NCBI GenBank assembly: GCA_963798195.1
Contig: CAWCSF010000010.1
Location: 1,240,001-1,304,000, forward strand
Direction of reading: 5' to 3'
Length of the DNA: 64,000 nt
Source: CAVSRC01 sp963798195
GTDB lineage: Bacteria; Pseudomonadota; Alphaproteobacteria; Rhizobiales; Kaistiaceae
The translations under genes were made by a program, and so were the position numbers. The first letter of the stretch is position 1; every line of letters starts with the position of its first letter. Below, one piece after another: positions 1 to 9,084 of the stretch. The notes beneath the pieces were generated by a model. The model did not search any database and was not told the origin of the DNA. It was given only the letters and a program-made list of their open reading frames with translations.

Positions 1-585
1 CCAGTGGCGCGAATAGGCCGTGGCGCCGGCCAAGATCAGCTTCGGCTTGGCTTCTTCAGCGAGGCGCTGAATCTCGTCGTAATCGAGCAACTGGTCTTCA
101 CGGCGCACGCCATAGGGCGCCACCTTGAACCACTTGCCCGACATATTCACCGGCGAACCGTGGGTCAGATGTCCCCCGGCCGCGAGATCGAGACCCATGA
201 AGGTGTCGCCCGGCTGCAGGAGCGCGAGGAAGACTGCCTGGTTCATCTGGCTGCCAGAGTTCGGCTGCACGTTGGCGAAGTTCGCTCCGAACAGTTTCTT
301 TGCCCGCTCAATCGCCAGCGTCTCGGCGATATCGACGAACTCGCAGCCGCCGTAGTAGCGCTTCCCCGGATAACCTTCGGCATACTTGTTGGTCATCACC
401 GAGCCCTGCGCCTCGAGCACCGCCTTCGAGACGATGTTTTCCGAGGCGATCAACTCGATCTCGTGCTGCTGGCGGCCAAGTTCCTTGGCGATCGCGTCGG
501 CGATCTCCGGGTCGGACTCGGCCAGCGAGGCGGAGAAGAACTCGGGCGCGCTGTTGGCGCCGAAGGCGGCGGCGGTCACGGGCAT
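1..585 (-). CDS. glyA: Serine hydroxymethyltransferase, N-terminal part (runs off the window)
   Basis: PLP enzyme that interconverts serine and glycine while loading tetrahydrofolate with a one-carbon unit, in the cytoplasm. Reading the minus strand from the ATG at 585 gives 195 open codons to the window edge, about 45% of the usual length of roughly 430 residues. Family hallmarks are visible: an ELIASEN stretch near residue 47, NKYAEGYPGKRYYGG near 65, and the GGHLTHG segment near 136. The PLP lysine lies beyond the edge. In many Hyphomicrobiales glyA sits close to this ldtP/hemB block, which fits. The 134 bp before it toward ldtP should hold its promoter. The identification is secure; only the truncation by the window is a limit. 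Confidence 0.96.
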   Translation of the reverse strand, partial: MPVTAAAFGANSAPEFFSASLAESDPEIADAIAKELGRQQHEIELIASENIVSKAVLEAQGSVMTNKYAEGYPGKRYYGGCEFVDIAETLAIERAKKLFGANFANVQPNSGSQMNQAVFLALLQPGDTFMGLDLAAGGHLTHGSPVNMSGKWFKVAPYGVRREDQLLDYDEIQRLAEEAKPKLILAGATAYSRHW

Positions 586-719
586 ATCGCAGTGTTCCTG
601 TCAGCGGAAAATAGCCCCAATTCCCGCCTCGTTGCGGGTCGGGAATCCAAACCGGGCTCTATCATAGCGACACGGCGCCCGCCAAGGAAACGGGCGAACG
701 GCAATCGCGGGAAGAAGCC

Positions 720-2007
720 TCAGAGAGGCTGGCCTCCGGCGGCAGCGGTCATCTGGTCGAGACCGTCCAGGTTATAGATGTCATTGCGGAAATTGACGAT
801 TCCGTCCTCGGTCGCCCAGGCCGTGATGTACGTCCAGTGCAGCGGCACCGGGTTTGTGACCTTGACATCCAGGCGCACAGGATCGCGCAGTTCCTGCTCG
901 ATCACGTCCGGCGACTGACCTGGCGTGTCCTGAAGAATCCAGAAGATCAGTTCGCGGATATTCTGGATGCGCACGCAACCCGATGAATCGAATCGGTAGT
1001 CGTCGTTGAACAGCCCCTTATGCGGCGTGTCATGCATGTACACGCCGTCAGGGCTCGGGAAATTGATTTTTACGATGCCGAGGGAGTTCTCGTCGCCCGG
1101 ATCCTGCCGGAACATGAACTTGGTGGCTTCGTCGGTCTGCCAGTCGATCTGCTCGGGCGGGACCTCGGTACCCTTCCGATCATAGACGCGGATTCTCCAC
1201 GTCGAAAGATAGGTCGGGTCCTTCTGCATCAGCGGGATCAGATCCTTCTTGATAATGCTGGCTGGCACCGTCCAATAAGGATGGAAGTTGATCTCGGTGA
1301 TCTTCGAATTGACGATCGGCGACGGCCGGTCGACCTTGCCGACCACAGCCGTGTGGCGCTGAACGACAGCGCCATTCTCCACCGCCTCGACTGCCGCGGC
1401 GGGGATGTTCACCATGATGTAGCGCTGGGACTGCTGCTTGCTTGTCAGCACCTTCAGACGCGTCAAATTGGTCGCGAGTTGAGTCAATCGCACCTGGGCC
1501 GGAATATTCAGCGCGTCGAACGTCGTCTGCCCAACCACGCCGTCGGGCTGAATGCCGTGGCGCGCCTGGAAGCGCTTCACTGCGGCATCGACATACGAGT
1601 TCGAAAGATTCCGGCCGTCCAGGGGCCGCCGGCATGTCACCGGCGATGGCGAGGCGCTGGCGCAGAACCGCAACTGCCGGATCGCTGACGCCGATTTTGA
1701 GCTTCTTGTCACTCGGGACCATCGGCCATCCGCCGCGCGCGACAATGTCGGAGTATTCCTGGATCGCAGCCTGCAATGCGCCGACGATTTGCGGCGACAT
1801 CGTCGGTGTCGACGTCCGCACATCCGCGGCGCCAACGGAAGCCGCGTCGAACCCATCGGACCACTCGGTTCCACCGTTTTGCAGAACGTCGGCGATCGGA
1901 TCATTTGCCAAAGCCGGCACCGCAAATCCGGCAAACAGACTTGCCACAACGAGGAGGCGCGTCGGCCAGCGGTGCAATGCCGGTGTGCGATTAGGCGGCG
2001 TCGTCAC
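720..2007 (-). pseudogene. ldtP: Periplasmic L,D-transpeptidase (YkuD), interrupted by a one-base frameshift
   Basis: Enzyme of the YcbB/LdtD type that makes 3-3 peptidoglycan cross-links in the periplasm. Domains in order: signal peptide ending in FAVPALA, an L,D-transpeptidase scaffold segment, a peptidoglycan-binding domain (SYVDAAVKRFQARHG), and a YkuD domain with HDTPHKGLF and the catalytic SSGCVRI. The N-terminal 130 or so codons and the rest lie in different frames. They join if one C is removed from a run of four (plus-strand G run 1622-1625), giving PAALDGRNLSNSYVD, which reads naturally through the family. Both sides of the break are intact and conserved, so a sequencing indel is as likely as true loss. 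The start is a GTG at 2007 chosen because it precedes the signal peptide; no clear ribosome site is seen. The regulator gene lies just upstream. Confidence 0.85.
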
Positions 2008-2235
2008 GTGATGAATCTCAGCCAAGTGTCTCGAATCCCCAACACTTCCGCCCTCGATTTGAGGTAACACGGTAGTCCGTCTGTGACAATTGATAAGCCC
2101 CACCGCGCCTATCGAATCGCGGAGATGTGAACCGAACAGACGGCTTGATCGCATCGTTTCTGCGAGGCCTATGTGGCGCTTTCACGGCGAGGATCAACCA
2201 TTCAGGGCAACGGTTGTTCCATCACCAGCCGCACC

Positions 2236-2275
2236 AAAGAAAAATGGCCCGGCTAAGGCCGGGCCATTTTTCTTT
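2236..2275 (-). terminator. Perfect 18-bp stem between ldtR and ldtP
   Basis: Positions 2236-2253 and 2258-2275 are exact reverse complements around a 4-base loop. The stem has a GC-rich core next to the loop and A/T-rich flanks, so either strand ends in a T-rich tract: a classic bidirectional intrinsic terminator. It lies 22 bp after the stop of ldtR and 229 bp before ldtP, so the two minus-strand genes probably have separate transcripts. Confidence 0.85.
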
Positions 2276-2297
2276 CTCGGATGAAGACCGATGCAGT

Positions 2298-2810
2298 TCA
2301 GAGCCGGTAAAGGATCTGGTCTGTCCAGAAACGCTCTAGCCGCTGCAACGAGCGATTCAGGGCGTTGAAGTCTTCAGCGCCAATGCCGCCGACCTGATCG
2401 ACCGAGCGGATGTGCCGGTCGTAAAGCCGATTGACGATATCGGCCACCTCGTGCCCCTTCTCCGTCAAGCTGACGCGGACCGAACGGCGGTCCATGCGCG
2501 AACGCTGGTGATGGATGTAGCCCATCTCGACCAGCTTCTTCAGATTGTAGGAGACGTTGGAACCGAGGTAGTAGCCGCGCGTGCGGAGTTCACCGGCGGT
2601 CAGTTCGGAATCGCCAATGTTGGACAAGAGCAGCGCCTGAACACTGTTCACGTCGGAACGCCCGGCGCGATCGAATTCGTCCTTGATGACGTCGAGCAGA
2701 CGCCGGTGAAGACGCTCGACCAAGGTGAGCGCCTCCATATAGAGCGGCTTCAGTTCCGTGTTTTGAACGGGCTGAGCAGCCGCCTCCACTGCCCTTTTCG
2801 CAATAGCCAT
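2298..2810 (-). CDS. ldtR: MarR-family transcriptional regulator LdtR
   Basis: Winged helix-turn-helix repressor or activator of 170 residues. The central part shows the MarR fold: ELTAGELRTRGYY as recognition region, SNVSYNLKKLVEMGYI, and the wing RSRMDRRSVRVSLTEKG. In Liberibacter and rhizobia the regulator next to the L,D-transpeptidase gene is called LdtR and controls it in wall and osmotic stress; the name here rests on that synteny plus the MarR fold. It is transcribed toward ldtP but separated by a strong terminator stem. An inverted repeat at 2883-2899 in its own upstream region is a candidate autoregulatory operator. Start ATG at 2810. Confidence 0.88.
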   Translation of the reverse strand: MAIAKRAVEAAAQPVQNTELKPLYMEALTLVERLHRRLLDVIKDEFDRAGRSDVNSVQALLLSNIGDSELTAGELRTRGYYLGSNVSYNLKKLVEMGYIHHQRSRMDRRSVRVSLTEKGHEVADIVNRLYDRHIRSVDQVGGIGAEDFNALNRSLQRLERFWTDQILYRL

Positions 2811-2882
2811 GATCGCCTCTCTGTTACGGCAGGTGTTCCCTGCTCTGTGAGACGACCATACGCAAAGCGACTAAAAATCGGC

Positions 2883-2899
2883 TTAAGCACCAAACTTAA
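2883..2899. promoter_or_regulatory. Inverted repeat upstream of ldtR, candidate operator
   Basis: TTAAG at 2883-2887 and CTTAA at 2895-2899 form an inverted repeat with a 7-base spacer, 73 bp upstream of the ldtR start. On the minus strand TTGTTA overlaps the edge of the repeat and could be a -35 element with an AT-rich -10 about 18 bp on. MarR dimers bind such half-sites, so autoregulation is plausible. The link to LdtR is an inference from position only. Confidence 0.4.
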
Positions 2900-2961
2900 C
2901 AATAGCTTACCGGAAACACTCTGTTTGCTCTGACTTCGGCCGATTTCTCTGTGGAAAGCTC

Positions 2962-3372
2962 TCAGCTGCGCCGGGTGATGAAATAAAGGGCAACAAAAAC
3001 TGCGATTGTCAGTGTGTGAAGCAGGAGAATTGGAAGGTCGCCGCCATACGTCCCGATGAAGACCGTGTGCAACAGAATTTCCGAGACGGCCGCCAACAAC
3101 CAGACCACCCTGCCCCAGGCCACGCGCATCCACAGGCCAACGGCCGCCACGAGGTCCACCACGGACAGATACATCGTGCCGATCTTCCAAGGCGTGCCCA
3201 TCTCTTCGAAGGTGCCCGCCGGCCCGGACATGATGCCGAGGATGACGGCCCACTGGTGCAGGCCGAGCAGCATCATCAGCACGGAAAGGCCGATCAGGTA
3301 ATAGTCGAGCGTCACCTGGTGCGGCGCTCGCTCGATTTTCATCGGGCCGTGGGGATCGTCGCTCGTCGACAT
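2962..3372 (-). CDS. DUF6163 small membrane protein
   Basis: Predicted inner-membrane protein of 136 residues with about four hydrophobic segments (LDYYLIGLSVLMMLLGLHQ, the VVDLVAAVGLWMRVAW region, VVWLLAAVSEILLHTV, LLLHTLTIAVFVALYFI). No catalytic motif is seen and no function is known to me. A protein of this kind sits beside ldtR and hemB in many Hyphomicrobiales, and that synteny supports a real gene. I chose the ATG at 3372 because AAGGA lies five bases before it; a longer form would begin with TTG at 3384. It diverges from hemB. Confidence 0.8.
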   Translation of the reverse strand: MSTSDDPHGPMKIERAPHQVTLDYYLIGLSVLMMLLGLHQWAVILGIMSGPAGTFEEMGTPWKIGTMYLSVVDLVAAVGLWMRVAWGRVVWLLAAVSEILLHTVFIGTYGGDLPILLLHTLTIAVFVALYFITRRS

Positions 3373-3517
3373 GGGTTCCTTCAAACCAGCGGCTGGCGCT
3401 GCCGCCGGCCAGCGAATACATCCTCGGCATCAACCTTGCCAGCGGCAAAAAGCTCGTGGCGGCCCGAAAAGTGTTATCTTTCAACGCGTCGAACCCGAAA
3501 CAGAACCGATTAGCGAG

Positions 3518-4555
3518 ATGACCCGACAGCCTCCGCCCTTTGCCGCCGATCCGCGCACGAAACCGGATATGGACGCCGTTCTTGGTGGCCGCAGGATGCG
3601 CCGAAATCGGCGCACGGATTGGTCCCGGCGCCTCGTGCGGGAATCGACCCTGACCGTCGACGACCTTATCTGGCCGCTCTTCCTGACTGAGGGAACCCGG
3701 AATGAGGCGATTCCCTCAATGCCCGGCGTCGAACGGCTGACGGTCCAGAGCGCAGTCGCGGACGCCCGCCGGGCCCGCGACCTAGGGGTGCCGGCGATTG
3801 CCCTTTTCCCCAACACCGACCCGAGGCTTCGCGACGACGCCGGTTCAGAAGCGCTGAATCCCCAGAACCTTGTCTGCTCGGCGCTGCGTGCCATCAAGGC
3901 GGCTGTTCCGGAAGTCGGGCTGATTACCGATGTCGCGCTCGATCCCTACACGAGCCACGGCCACGATGGCGTCATGGCCGGCGACGAGATCGTCAACGAC
4001 GCCACCGTGGAGCGGCTGGTCGCGCAAAGCCTCATCCAGGCGGAGGCCGGCGCCGACATCATCGCCCCATCGGACATGATGGACGGCCGCGTCGGCGCCA
4101 TTCGTGGCGGCCTCGACGCGAGCGACTTCCGCCACGTCCAGATCATGGCCTACACGGCGAAATATGCCTCTGCCTTCTACGGCCCCTTCCGCGACGCGGT
4201 CGGCACGTCGAAGACGCTGATCGGCGACAAGCGCACCTACCAGATGGACCCCGCCAACGGCGACGAGGCGCTGCGCGAAGCCGAACTCGATATCGCCGAG
4301 GGCGCCGACATGATCATGGTGAAACCCGGCCTGCCCTATCTGGACATCGTCTGGCGCCTGAAGGAGGCGTTCGGCATGCCCACCTTCGCCTATCAGGTGT
4401 CCGGCGAGTATTCGATGATCCGCGCGGCCGAGGCGAACGGCTGGATCGATGGCGAACGCGCCATGCTGGAATCCCTGACCGCCTTCAAGCGCGCTGGTGC
4501 GGATGGCGTCCTTACCTATTTCGCGCCTTTCGTGGCGGAGTTACTCAGGCGGTGA
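3518..4555 (+). CDS. hemB: Delta-aminolevulinic acid dehydratase (porphobilinogen synthase)
   Basis: Condenses two 5-aminolevulinate molecules to porphobilinogen, the second common step of haem and tetrapyrrole synthesis in the cytoplasm. The 345-residue product carries both Schiff-base lysines: K215 in AYTAKYASAFYGPF and K269 in MIMVKPGLPYLD. The metal region near residue 138 reads TDVALDPYTSHGHDG, without the cysteine triplet of zinc enzymes, so this is the magnesium-responsive type usual in rhizobia and pseudomonads. The start at 3518 is chosen over an upstream in-frame ATG because the protein family begins close to here and the longer form would overlap the DUF6163 start. ilvA follows after 31 bp. 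Confidence 0.97.
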   Translation: MTRQPPPFAADPRTKPDMDAVLGGRRMRRNRRTDWSRRLVRESTLTVDDLIWPLFLTEGTRNEAIPSMPGVERLTVQSAVADARRARDLGVPAIALFPNTDPRLRDDAGSEALNPQNLVCSALRAIKAAVPEVGLITDVALDPYTSHGHDGVMAGDEIVNDATVERLVAQSLIQAEAGADIIAPSDMMDGRVGAIRGGLDASDFRHVQIMAYTAKYASAFYGPFRDAVGTSKTLIGDKRTYQMDPANGDEALREAELDIAEGADMIMVKPGLPYLDIVWRLKEAFGMPTFAYQVSGEYSMIRAAEANGWIDGERAMLESLTAFKRAGADGVLTYFAPFVAELLRR

Positions 4556-4586
4556 CTGGCCACGCCGCGCCGCAGGTCTGACGGCA

Positions 4587-5816
4587 ATGGATCAAATCGC
4601 ATCGAAGGCACCCACCCTCGCCGATATCCGCGCCGCGGCGGAGCAGATTTCCGACGTCGTCATGCGGACGCCGTTCCTGCCCGCGCCTCGCCTGTCGCAA
4701 CTCACCGGCGCCGATATCTGGGTCAAGTACGAGAACCTCCAGGCGACCGCCTCGTTCAAGGAGCGCGGAGCGCTGGTCAAGCTTCTCTCGCTGACGTCGA
4801 AAGAACGGTCGCGCGGCATCATTGCCATGTCGGCCGGCAACCATGCCCAAGCCGTCGCCTACCACGCGCAGCGCCTAGGCATCCCCGCAACCATCGTCAT
4901 GCCGCGGCCAACGCCCTTCGTGAAGATCGCAGCGACACGCTCCTTCGGCGCGGAGGTCATTCTCGAAGGCGAGTTTGTCGCCGACTGCCAGGTGGTCGTG
5001 GAAGAAACCGTCGCCCGTACGGGCGCGGTTCTCGTGCATCCCTACGACGACCCCCACGTCATCGCCGGCCAAGGCACCCTCGGCATCGAGATCGTCGACG
5101 ACCGTCCAGACTTGGAGACCGTCATCGTACCCATCGGCGGTGGCGGCCTGATTTCCGGCATCGCGATCGCGGTAAAGACATTGGCGCCCACGGTCCAGAT
5201 CATCGGCGTCGAGACCGAGATGTACCCCTCCATGTGGGCTGCCTTGCGTGGCGAGACCGCGAAGGTCGGCGGCGAAACGCTGGCTGAAGGGATCGCGGTC
5301 AAGAACGTCGGCAAGCTGCCGCTGGAGATCGTCCGCCAGCACGTCGACGACGTCGTGCTCGTGCCCGAGAGCGCCATCGAGCATGCGGTGGCGTCCTATC
5401 TCATGCTGCAGAAGACCATGGCGGAGGGCGCCGGCGCCGCCGGCCTCGCCGCCGTGCTGGACGACCGCGAGCGCTTCCGCGGCCGGAAGGTCGGTCTCAT
5501 CCTTGCTGGCGGCAATATCGATCCGCGTCTTGCGGCATCGATCATGGTGCGACAGTTAGCGCGCGAGGAGCGGGTCGTCGCCGTCCGCATCACCATCCGT
5601 GATCGTCCGGGCGTGCTGGCCGAGATCGCCAGCATCATCGGCGAGGCCGGCGGTAACATCCTCGAGGTCTTCCACCACCGGACGATGCTGAACGTGCCAC
5701 CCAAGGGCGCCAGCGTCGACGTGACCATGGAGACCCACGGGCCGGACCATGCCGCCGAGGTCATTGCGGCGCTGGCGGCCCGCGGTCATATCGTGGAACA
5801 GCTCGACACGCCGTGA
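4587..5816 (+). CDS. ilvA: Threonine ammonia-lyase, PLP fold type II with ACT domain
   Basis: Deaminates threonine to 2-oxobutanoate (and often serine to pyruvate). The 409-residue protein has the PLP lysine K58 in ASFKERGA, the SAGNHAQ loop at 82-88 and the phosphate-binding GGGGL at 184-188. A single C-terminal ACT domain starts near residue 330 (VAVRITIRDRPGVLAEIASI). One ACT domain and this length match the shorter, catabolic-like ilvA class, not the two-domain biosynthetic enzyme. ilvD, which works later in isoleucine synthesis, is at 44-46 kb. The ATG at 4587 fits the family start; the reading frame continues further upstream into hemB but that part is not conserved. Confidence 0.94.
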   Translation: MDQIASKAPTLADIRAAAEQISDVVMRTPFLPAPRLSQLTGADIWVKYENLQATASFKERGALVKLLSLTSKERSRGIIAMSAGNHAQAVAYHAQRLGIPATIVMPRPTPFVKIAATRSFGAEVILEGEFVADCQVVVEETVARTGAVLVHPYDDPHVIAGQGTLGIEIVDDRPDLETVIVPIGGGGLISGIAIAVKTLAPTVQIIGVETEMYPSMWAALRGETAKVGGETLAEGIAVKNVGKLPLEIVRQHVDDVVLVPESAIEHAVASYLMLQKTMAEGAGAAGLAAVLDDRERFRGRKVGLILAGGNIDPRLAASIMVRQLAREERVVAVRITIRDRPGVLAEIASIIGEAGGNILEVFHHRTMLNVPPKGASVDVTMETHGPDHAAEVIAALAARGHIVEQLDTP

Positions 5817-5888
5817 GCGGCGAAGCGAACACAATGAACGCAAAGCCGTTATAATCTGGTTATGGCGGAATCCTTGCAGGAGCACCCG

Positions 5889-6386
5889 ATGAGCGACACC
5901 GGCAGCGCGCCGCGCACTTACCGCTTTGTCTACGATCCGGAGACCCAACCCGAGCTGTTCGACGGCATCCTGTCGAAGCGCATCATCGCCTTCATTTTCG
6001 ACGCGATCCTGATCGTCCTCCTGATGATCCCGGCGGCGCTGCTCCTCCTGATCCTCGGATTTGTCACTCTTGGCATTGCATGGCTCCTGTTTCCGCTACT
6101 CTTTGCCTTCGTGGCCTTGTCCTATTGTGCGTTCACTCTCGGCGGCCGCGCTTCGGCAACGCCCGGCATGCGCATCGCCGGCGTAGAGATGCGCACATGG
6201 AGCGGCCAGAAGATGTTCCCGCTCCTCGCCATCATGCATGCGCTGATCTTCTGGTTCTCGATCGGAATCCTGACGCCGTTCATTCTGCTCGTCGGCCTGT
6301 TCACGCGGCGGCGGCAGTTGCTCCACGACTTACTCCTGGGTGTGGTGGCGCTGAACGCCGCGCCGCTGGCGCGCCGGGGCATTTAA
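5889..6386 (+). CDS. RDD family membrane protein
   Basis: 165-residue inner-membrane protein. The RDD hallmark is present as LSKRIIAFIFDAILIVLL near the N terminus, with further hydrophobic segments at about 65-95 and 120-145. A PGMRIAGVEMRTWSG segment between helices is typical of RDD proteins. Function in this family is mostly unknown; some members are proposed sodium or amino-acid exchangers. The ATG at 5889 has AGGAG six bases before it. An upstream in-frame ATG at 5862 lacks a site, and a TATAAT at 5850-5855 would place a transcript start very near it, so the later start is preferred. Confidence 0.87.
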   Translation: MSDTGSAPRTYRFVYDPETQPELFDGILSKRIIAFIFDAILIVLLMIPAALLLLILGFVTLGIAWLLFPLLFAFVALSYCAFTLGGRASATPGMRIAGVEMRTWSGQKMFPLLAIMHALIFWFSIGILTPFILLVGLFTRRRQLLHDLLLGVVALNAAPLARRGI

Positions 6387-6483
6387 TTGCGCGGCGGGGC
6401 TTCCGGACGCAAAGTCAACCGCTTGAGCGCCGTCTGCGCTTGGGCATGATGCGCCACCGGGGGCACCTGCCCCGGAGGGCAAA

Positions 6484-8307
6484 ATGGCGGCACCCGGCAT
6501 CCTGACCTGGCTGACCTACGCAGGTATCCTGGCGATGATCCTCGCCTATGCCCTCGAGCGTTGGTCGATCGAGGTCGTCTCGCTGTCGGCGCTGGTCGGA
6601 TGGCTGGTGCTGTTCTGGGCGGCGCCGCTGCTGATGGGCACCAAGAGCCCGATCGGGCCCGACGACCTGCTCGCCGGACTGTCCAACCAAGCGCTGATCA
6701 CGGTCCTTGCTCTTCTCGTCGTGGGCCAAGGCCTGTTCCACACGGATGCGCTGGAAAAGCCAACCACCTTCCTCGCGCGTTTCGGTGGCAAGACCGGCAT
6801 GGGCGCGATCATCGTCGTGCTGGTCGCGGCGATGGTGGTCAGCGCCTTCGTCAACGATACGCCCGTCGTGGTGATGTTCATTCCGATGGTCACGGCCATC
6901 GCCGCTAGCCGCGGCGTTGCCACGTCCAAAGCGCTGATGCCGCTCTCCTTCGCCGCCCTGCTGGGCGGCATGACGACGTTGATCGGCACATCGACCAACC
7001 TCCTCGCCGCCGGCGTTGCGCAGAAATCCGGCGGGCTCACCATCGGCTTCTTCGATTTCACCGTGCCGGCCTCGGCGATGGCGGCAGCCGGGTTCCTCTA
7101 TGTCGCGTTTGTTTTGCCGCGCATCCTAAAGGCACGCGCCGGCATGGCCGAGCAGATCACGGGCGGTGGCGGCAAGCAGTTCATCGCCCAGATCGAGATC
7201 GGCTATGGCCATCCCCTCGCCGGCTCATCCGCGGTCTCCGGCATGTTCCCGGCGCTGAAGGACATGACGGTGCGGCTGATCCAGCGCGGCGAGCATCCCT
7301 TCCTGCCGCCGTTCGAGAACCTGACGCTCCGTCCGGGAGACACGCTCATCGTCGCGGCCACGCGTTCGGCCATTACGCGCGCGCTCTCCGATGCGGCGGC
7401 CCCCGCGCCGGCGCCCGACGCCGAGGACGGCGCCCAGCGCATCCCGACCAAGGATCTTACCCTCGCCGAGGTCGTCGTCGCGCCGGGTGCCCGCCTGATC
7501 GGCCGGACCATTGAGCAGGCCGCAATCCACCATGATACGGACACCGTCGTGCTCGGCGTGGAGCGCCGGAGCCGCATGCCTCGCATGCAACTCGCCGATA
7601 TCCGTCTTGAAGCCGGCGACGTGCTCCTTGTCGGCGGAACCCAGGACGCAGTCGAGGGGCTGCGCACCAACCGCGACCTTCTTCTGCTGGAGTGGTCGGC
7701 GAGCGAGTTGCCGCAGCGCCGCTACGCCAAGCGCGCCCTGCTCATCTTCGCCCTCGTCGTGCTCTACGCCGCAAGCGGCATCGGCCCTGTGGTCATCGGC
7801 GCCCTTGGTGGCGCCCTCGCCATGATCCTGACCGGCTGCCTGAACATCCGTCAGGCTGTGCGCGCTTTCGATCGGCGCATCTATCTGATGATCGGCGCTG
7901 CGTTGGCCGCCGCGACCGCGCTGGAGTCGACCGGCGGCGCTGTCGTGCTAGCCAACGCCGCGGTTGAAATGGTCGCCGGGCAACCCAACTGGGTCGTGCT
8001 GTCGGTCCTGTTCCTTGTCGTCAGCATCACCACCAATATCCTCTCCAACAATGCGACCGTGGTACTGTTCACACCGATCGCGCTCGGCATCGCGACCAAG
8101 ATCGGAGCGGCGCCCCTTCCCTTCGTGGTTGCGGTCATGCTGGCCTCGAGTTGCGCGTTTGCCACGCCTGTGGGGTACCAGACCAACCTGCTGGTGATGG
8201 GGCCCGGTCACTACCGTTTCTCGGATTATCTCCGCGGCGGCCTACCCTTGGTTGCCTTGATGTGGATCGTCTTTTCGATCGTCGGCCCTTGGTATTATGG
8301 TGTGTAG
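6484..8307 (+). CDS. SLC13 (DASS) family anion transporter with two RCK_C domains
   Basis: 607-residue secondary transporter of the divalent anion/sodium symporter group, which carries sulfate, dicarboxylates or similar anions. Hydrophobic blocks at the N terminus (to about residue 215) and C terminus (from about 415) contain the paired family motifs: VVMFIPMVTAIAAS...STNLLAAG and TTNILSNNATVVLFTP with SCAFATPVGYQTNLLVMGPG. Between them lie two TrkA-C/RCK_C regulatory domains (about 230-300 and 320-400). The substrate cannot be read from sequence. The ribosome site GGAGGG sits at the base of a small hairpin (6457-6475), a possible translational brake. Confidence 0.92.
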   Translation: MAAPGILTWLTYAGILAMILAYALERWSIEVVSLSALVGWLVLFWAAPLLMGTKSPIGPDDLLAGLSNQALITVLALLVVGQGLFHTDALEKPTTFLARFGGKTGMGAIIVVLVAAMVVSAFVNDTPVVVMFIPMVTAIAASRGVATSKALMPLSFAALLGGMTTLIGTSTNLLAAGVAQKSGGLTIGFFDFTVPASAMAAAGFLYVAFVLPRILKARAGMAEQITGGGGKQFIAQIEIGYGHPLAGSSAVSGMFPALKDMTVRLIQRGEHPFLPPFENLTLRPGDTLIVAATRSAITRALSDAAAPAPAPDAEDGAQRIPTKDLTLAEVVVAPGARLIGRTIEQAAIHHDTDTVVLGVERRSRMPRMQLADIRLEAGDVLLVGGTQDAVEGLRTNRDLLLLEWSASELPQRRYAKRALLIFALVVLYAASGIGPVVIGALGGALAMILTGCLNIRQAVRAFDRRIYLMIGAALAAATALESTGGAVVLANAAVEMVAGQPNWVVLSVLFLVVSITTNILSNNATVVLFTPIALGIATKIGAAPLPFVVAVMLASSCAFATPVGYQTNLLVMGPGHYRFSDYLRGGLPLVALMWIVFSIVGPWYYGV

Positions 8308-8337
8308 GGCGATTTTGACGACGGCCACTTCACGGGC

Positions 8338-9084
8338 ATGACTCAGCATACGACCGAAACCCCGCAGTTCTACCTGACCGCTCCGGCGCCGTGCCCGTAC
8401 CTGCCTGGCCGCGCCGAACGCAAGGTTTTCACCCATCTGGTGGGCGATCGCGCCGCCGCGTTGAACGACATCCTCACCCAGGGCGGCTTCCGCCGAAGCC
8501 AGAATATCGCTTACCGTCCGGCGTGCGAGGGCTGCCGCGCCTGCATTTCGATTCGCGTCGTCGTGGACGCGTTCTCGCCATCGCGAAACCTGAGCCGCGT
8601 ACTGAAACTGAACCGCGATATCGTCGGTGCGCAGACCACCGCCAGTCCGACTTCCGACCAGTACTCGCTGTTTCGCTCCTATCTCGATGCCCGCCACGCC
8701 GAGGGCGGCATGGCCGACATGACGGTGCTCGACTACGCCATGATGGTCGGCGACTCGCACGTCGATACTCTGGTGGTTGAGTACCGCTTCCGCGGCCCGG
8801 ACACCGGAATCACCGGCCGTGGCGAAGGCCCGCTGATTGCGACCGCGCTGACAGATATTCTCGCCGACGGCCTGTCGATGGTCTACTCGTTCTTCGATCC
8901 GGACTACGCCGACCGGGGCCTTGGCACGTACATGATCCTCGACCACATCCACCGCGCACGGAAGATGGGCCTGCCCTACGTCTATCTCGGCTATTGGGTC
9001 GAGGGCTCGCGAAAGATGGGCTACAAGCGCCGCTTCCGCCCGCAAGAACATCTCGGCCCGCGCGGATGGATCCGAGTGGACTAG
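8338..9084 (+). CDS. bpt: Aspartate/glutamate leucyltransferase (N-end rule)
   Basis: Transfers leucine from Leu-tRNA to proteins with N-terminal Asp or Glu, marking them for ClpS/ClpAP degradation. The 248-residue protein has the N-terminal cysteine pattern of arginyl/leucyltransferases (CPYLPG at 19, CEGCRACISIRV at 63-73) and the C-terminal acyltransferase-like motif FFDPDYADRGLGTYMILDHI followed by VYLGYWVEGSRKMGYK. Bpt is regularly found near hemB and an RDD protein in Hyphomicrobiales, as here. Its stop codon overlaps the stop of the convergent gene on the other strand by three bases. Confidence 0.95.
   Translation: MTQHTTETPQFYLTAPAPCPYLPGRAERKVFTHLVGDRAAALNDILTQGGFRRSQNIAYRPACEGCRACISIRVVVDAFSPSRNLSRVLKLNRDIVGAQTTASPTSDQYSLFRSYLDARHAEGGMADMTVLDYAMMVGDSHVDTLVVEYRFRGPDTGITGRGEGPLIATALTDILADGLSMVYSFFDPDYADRGLGTYMILDHIHRARKMGLPYVYLGYWVEGSRKMGYKRRFRPQEHLGPRGWIRVD

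Noticed and set aside
586..719. Glycine or folate riboswitch before glyA
   Set aside because: Only a short ATTCCCG/CGGGAAT inverted repeat is seen; no aptamer signature.
4..777. Plus-strand gene at the window start
   Set aside because: It is antisense to glyA, whose minus-strand translation is unmistakable.
5850..5855. Strong promoter for the RDD gene
   Set aside because: TATAAT is perfect, but there is no matching -35 element 16-18 bp upstream.
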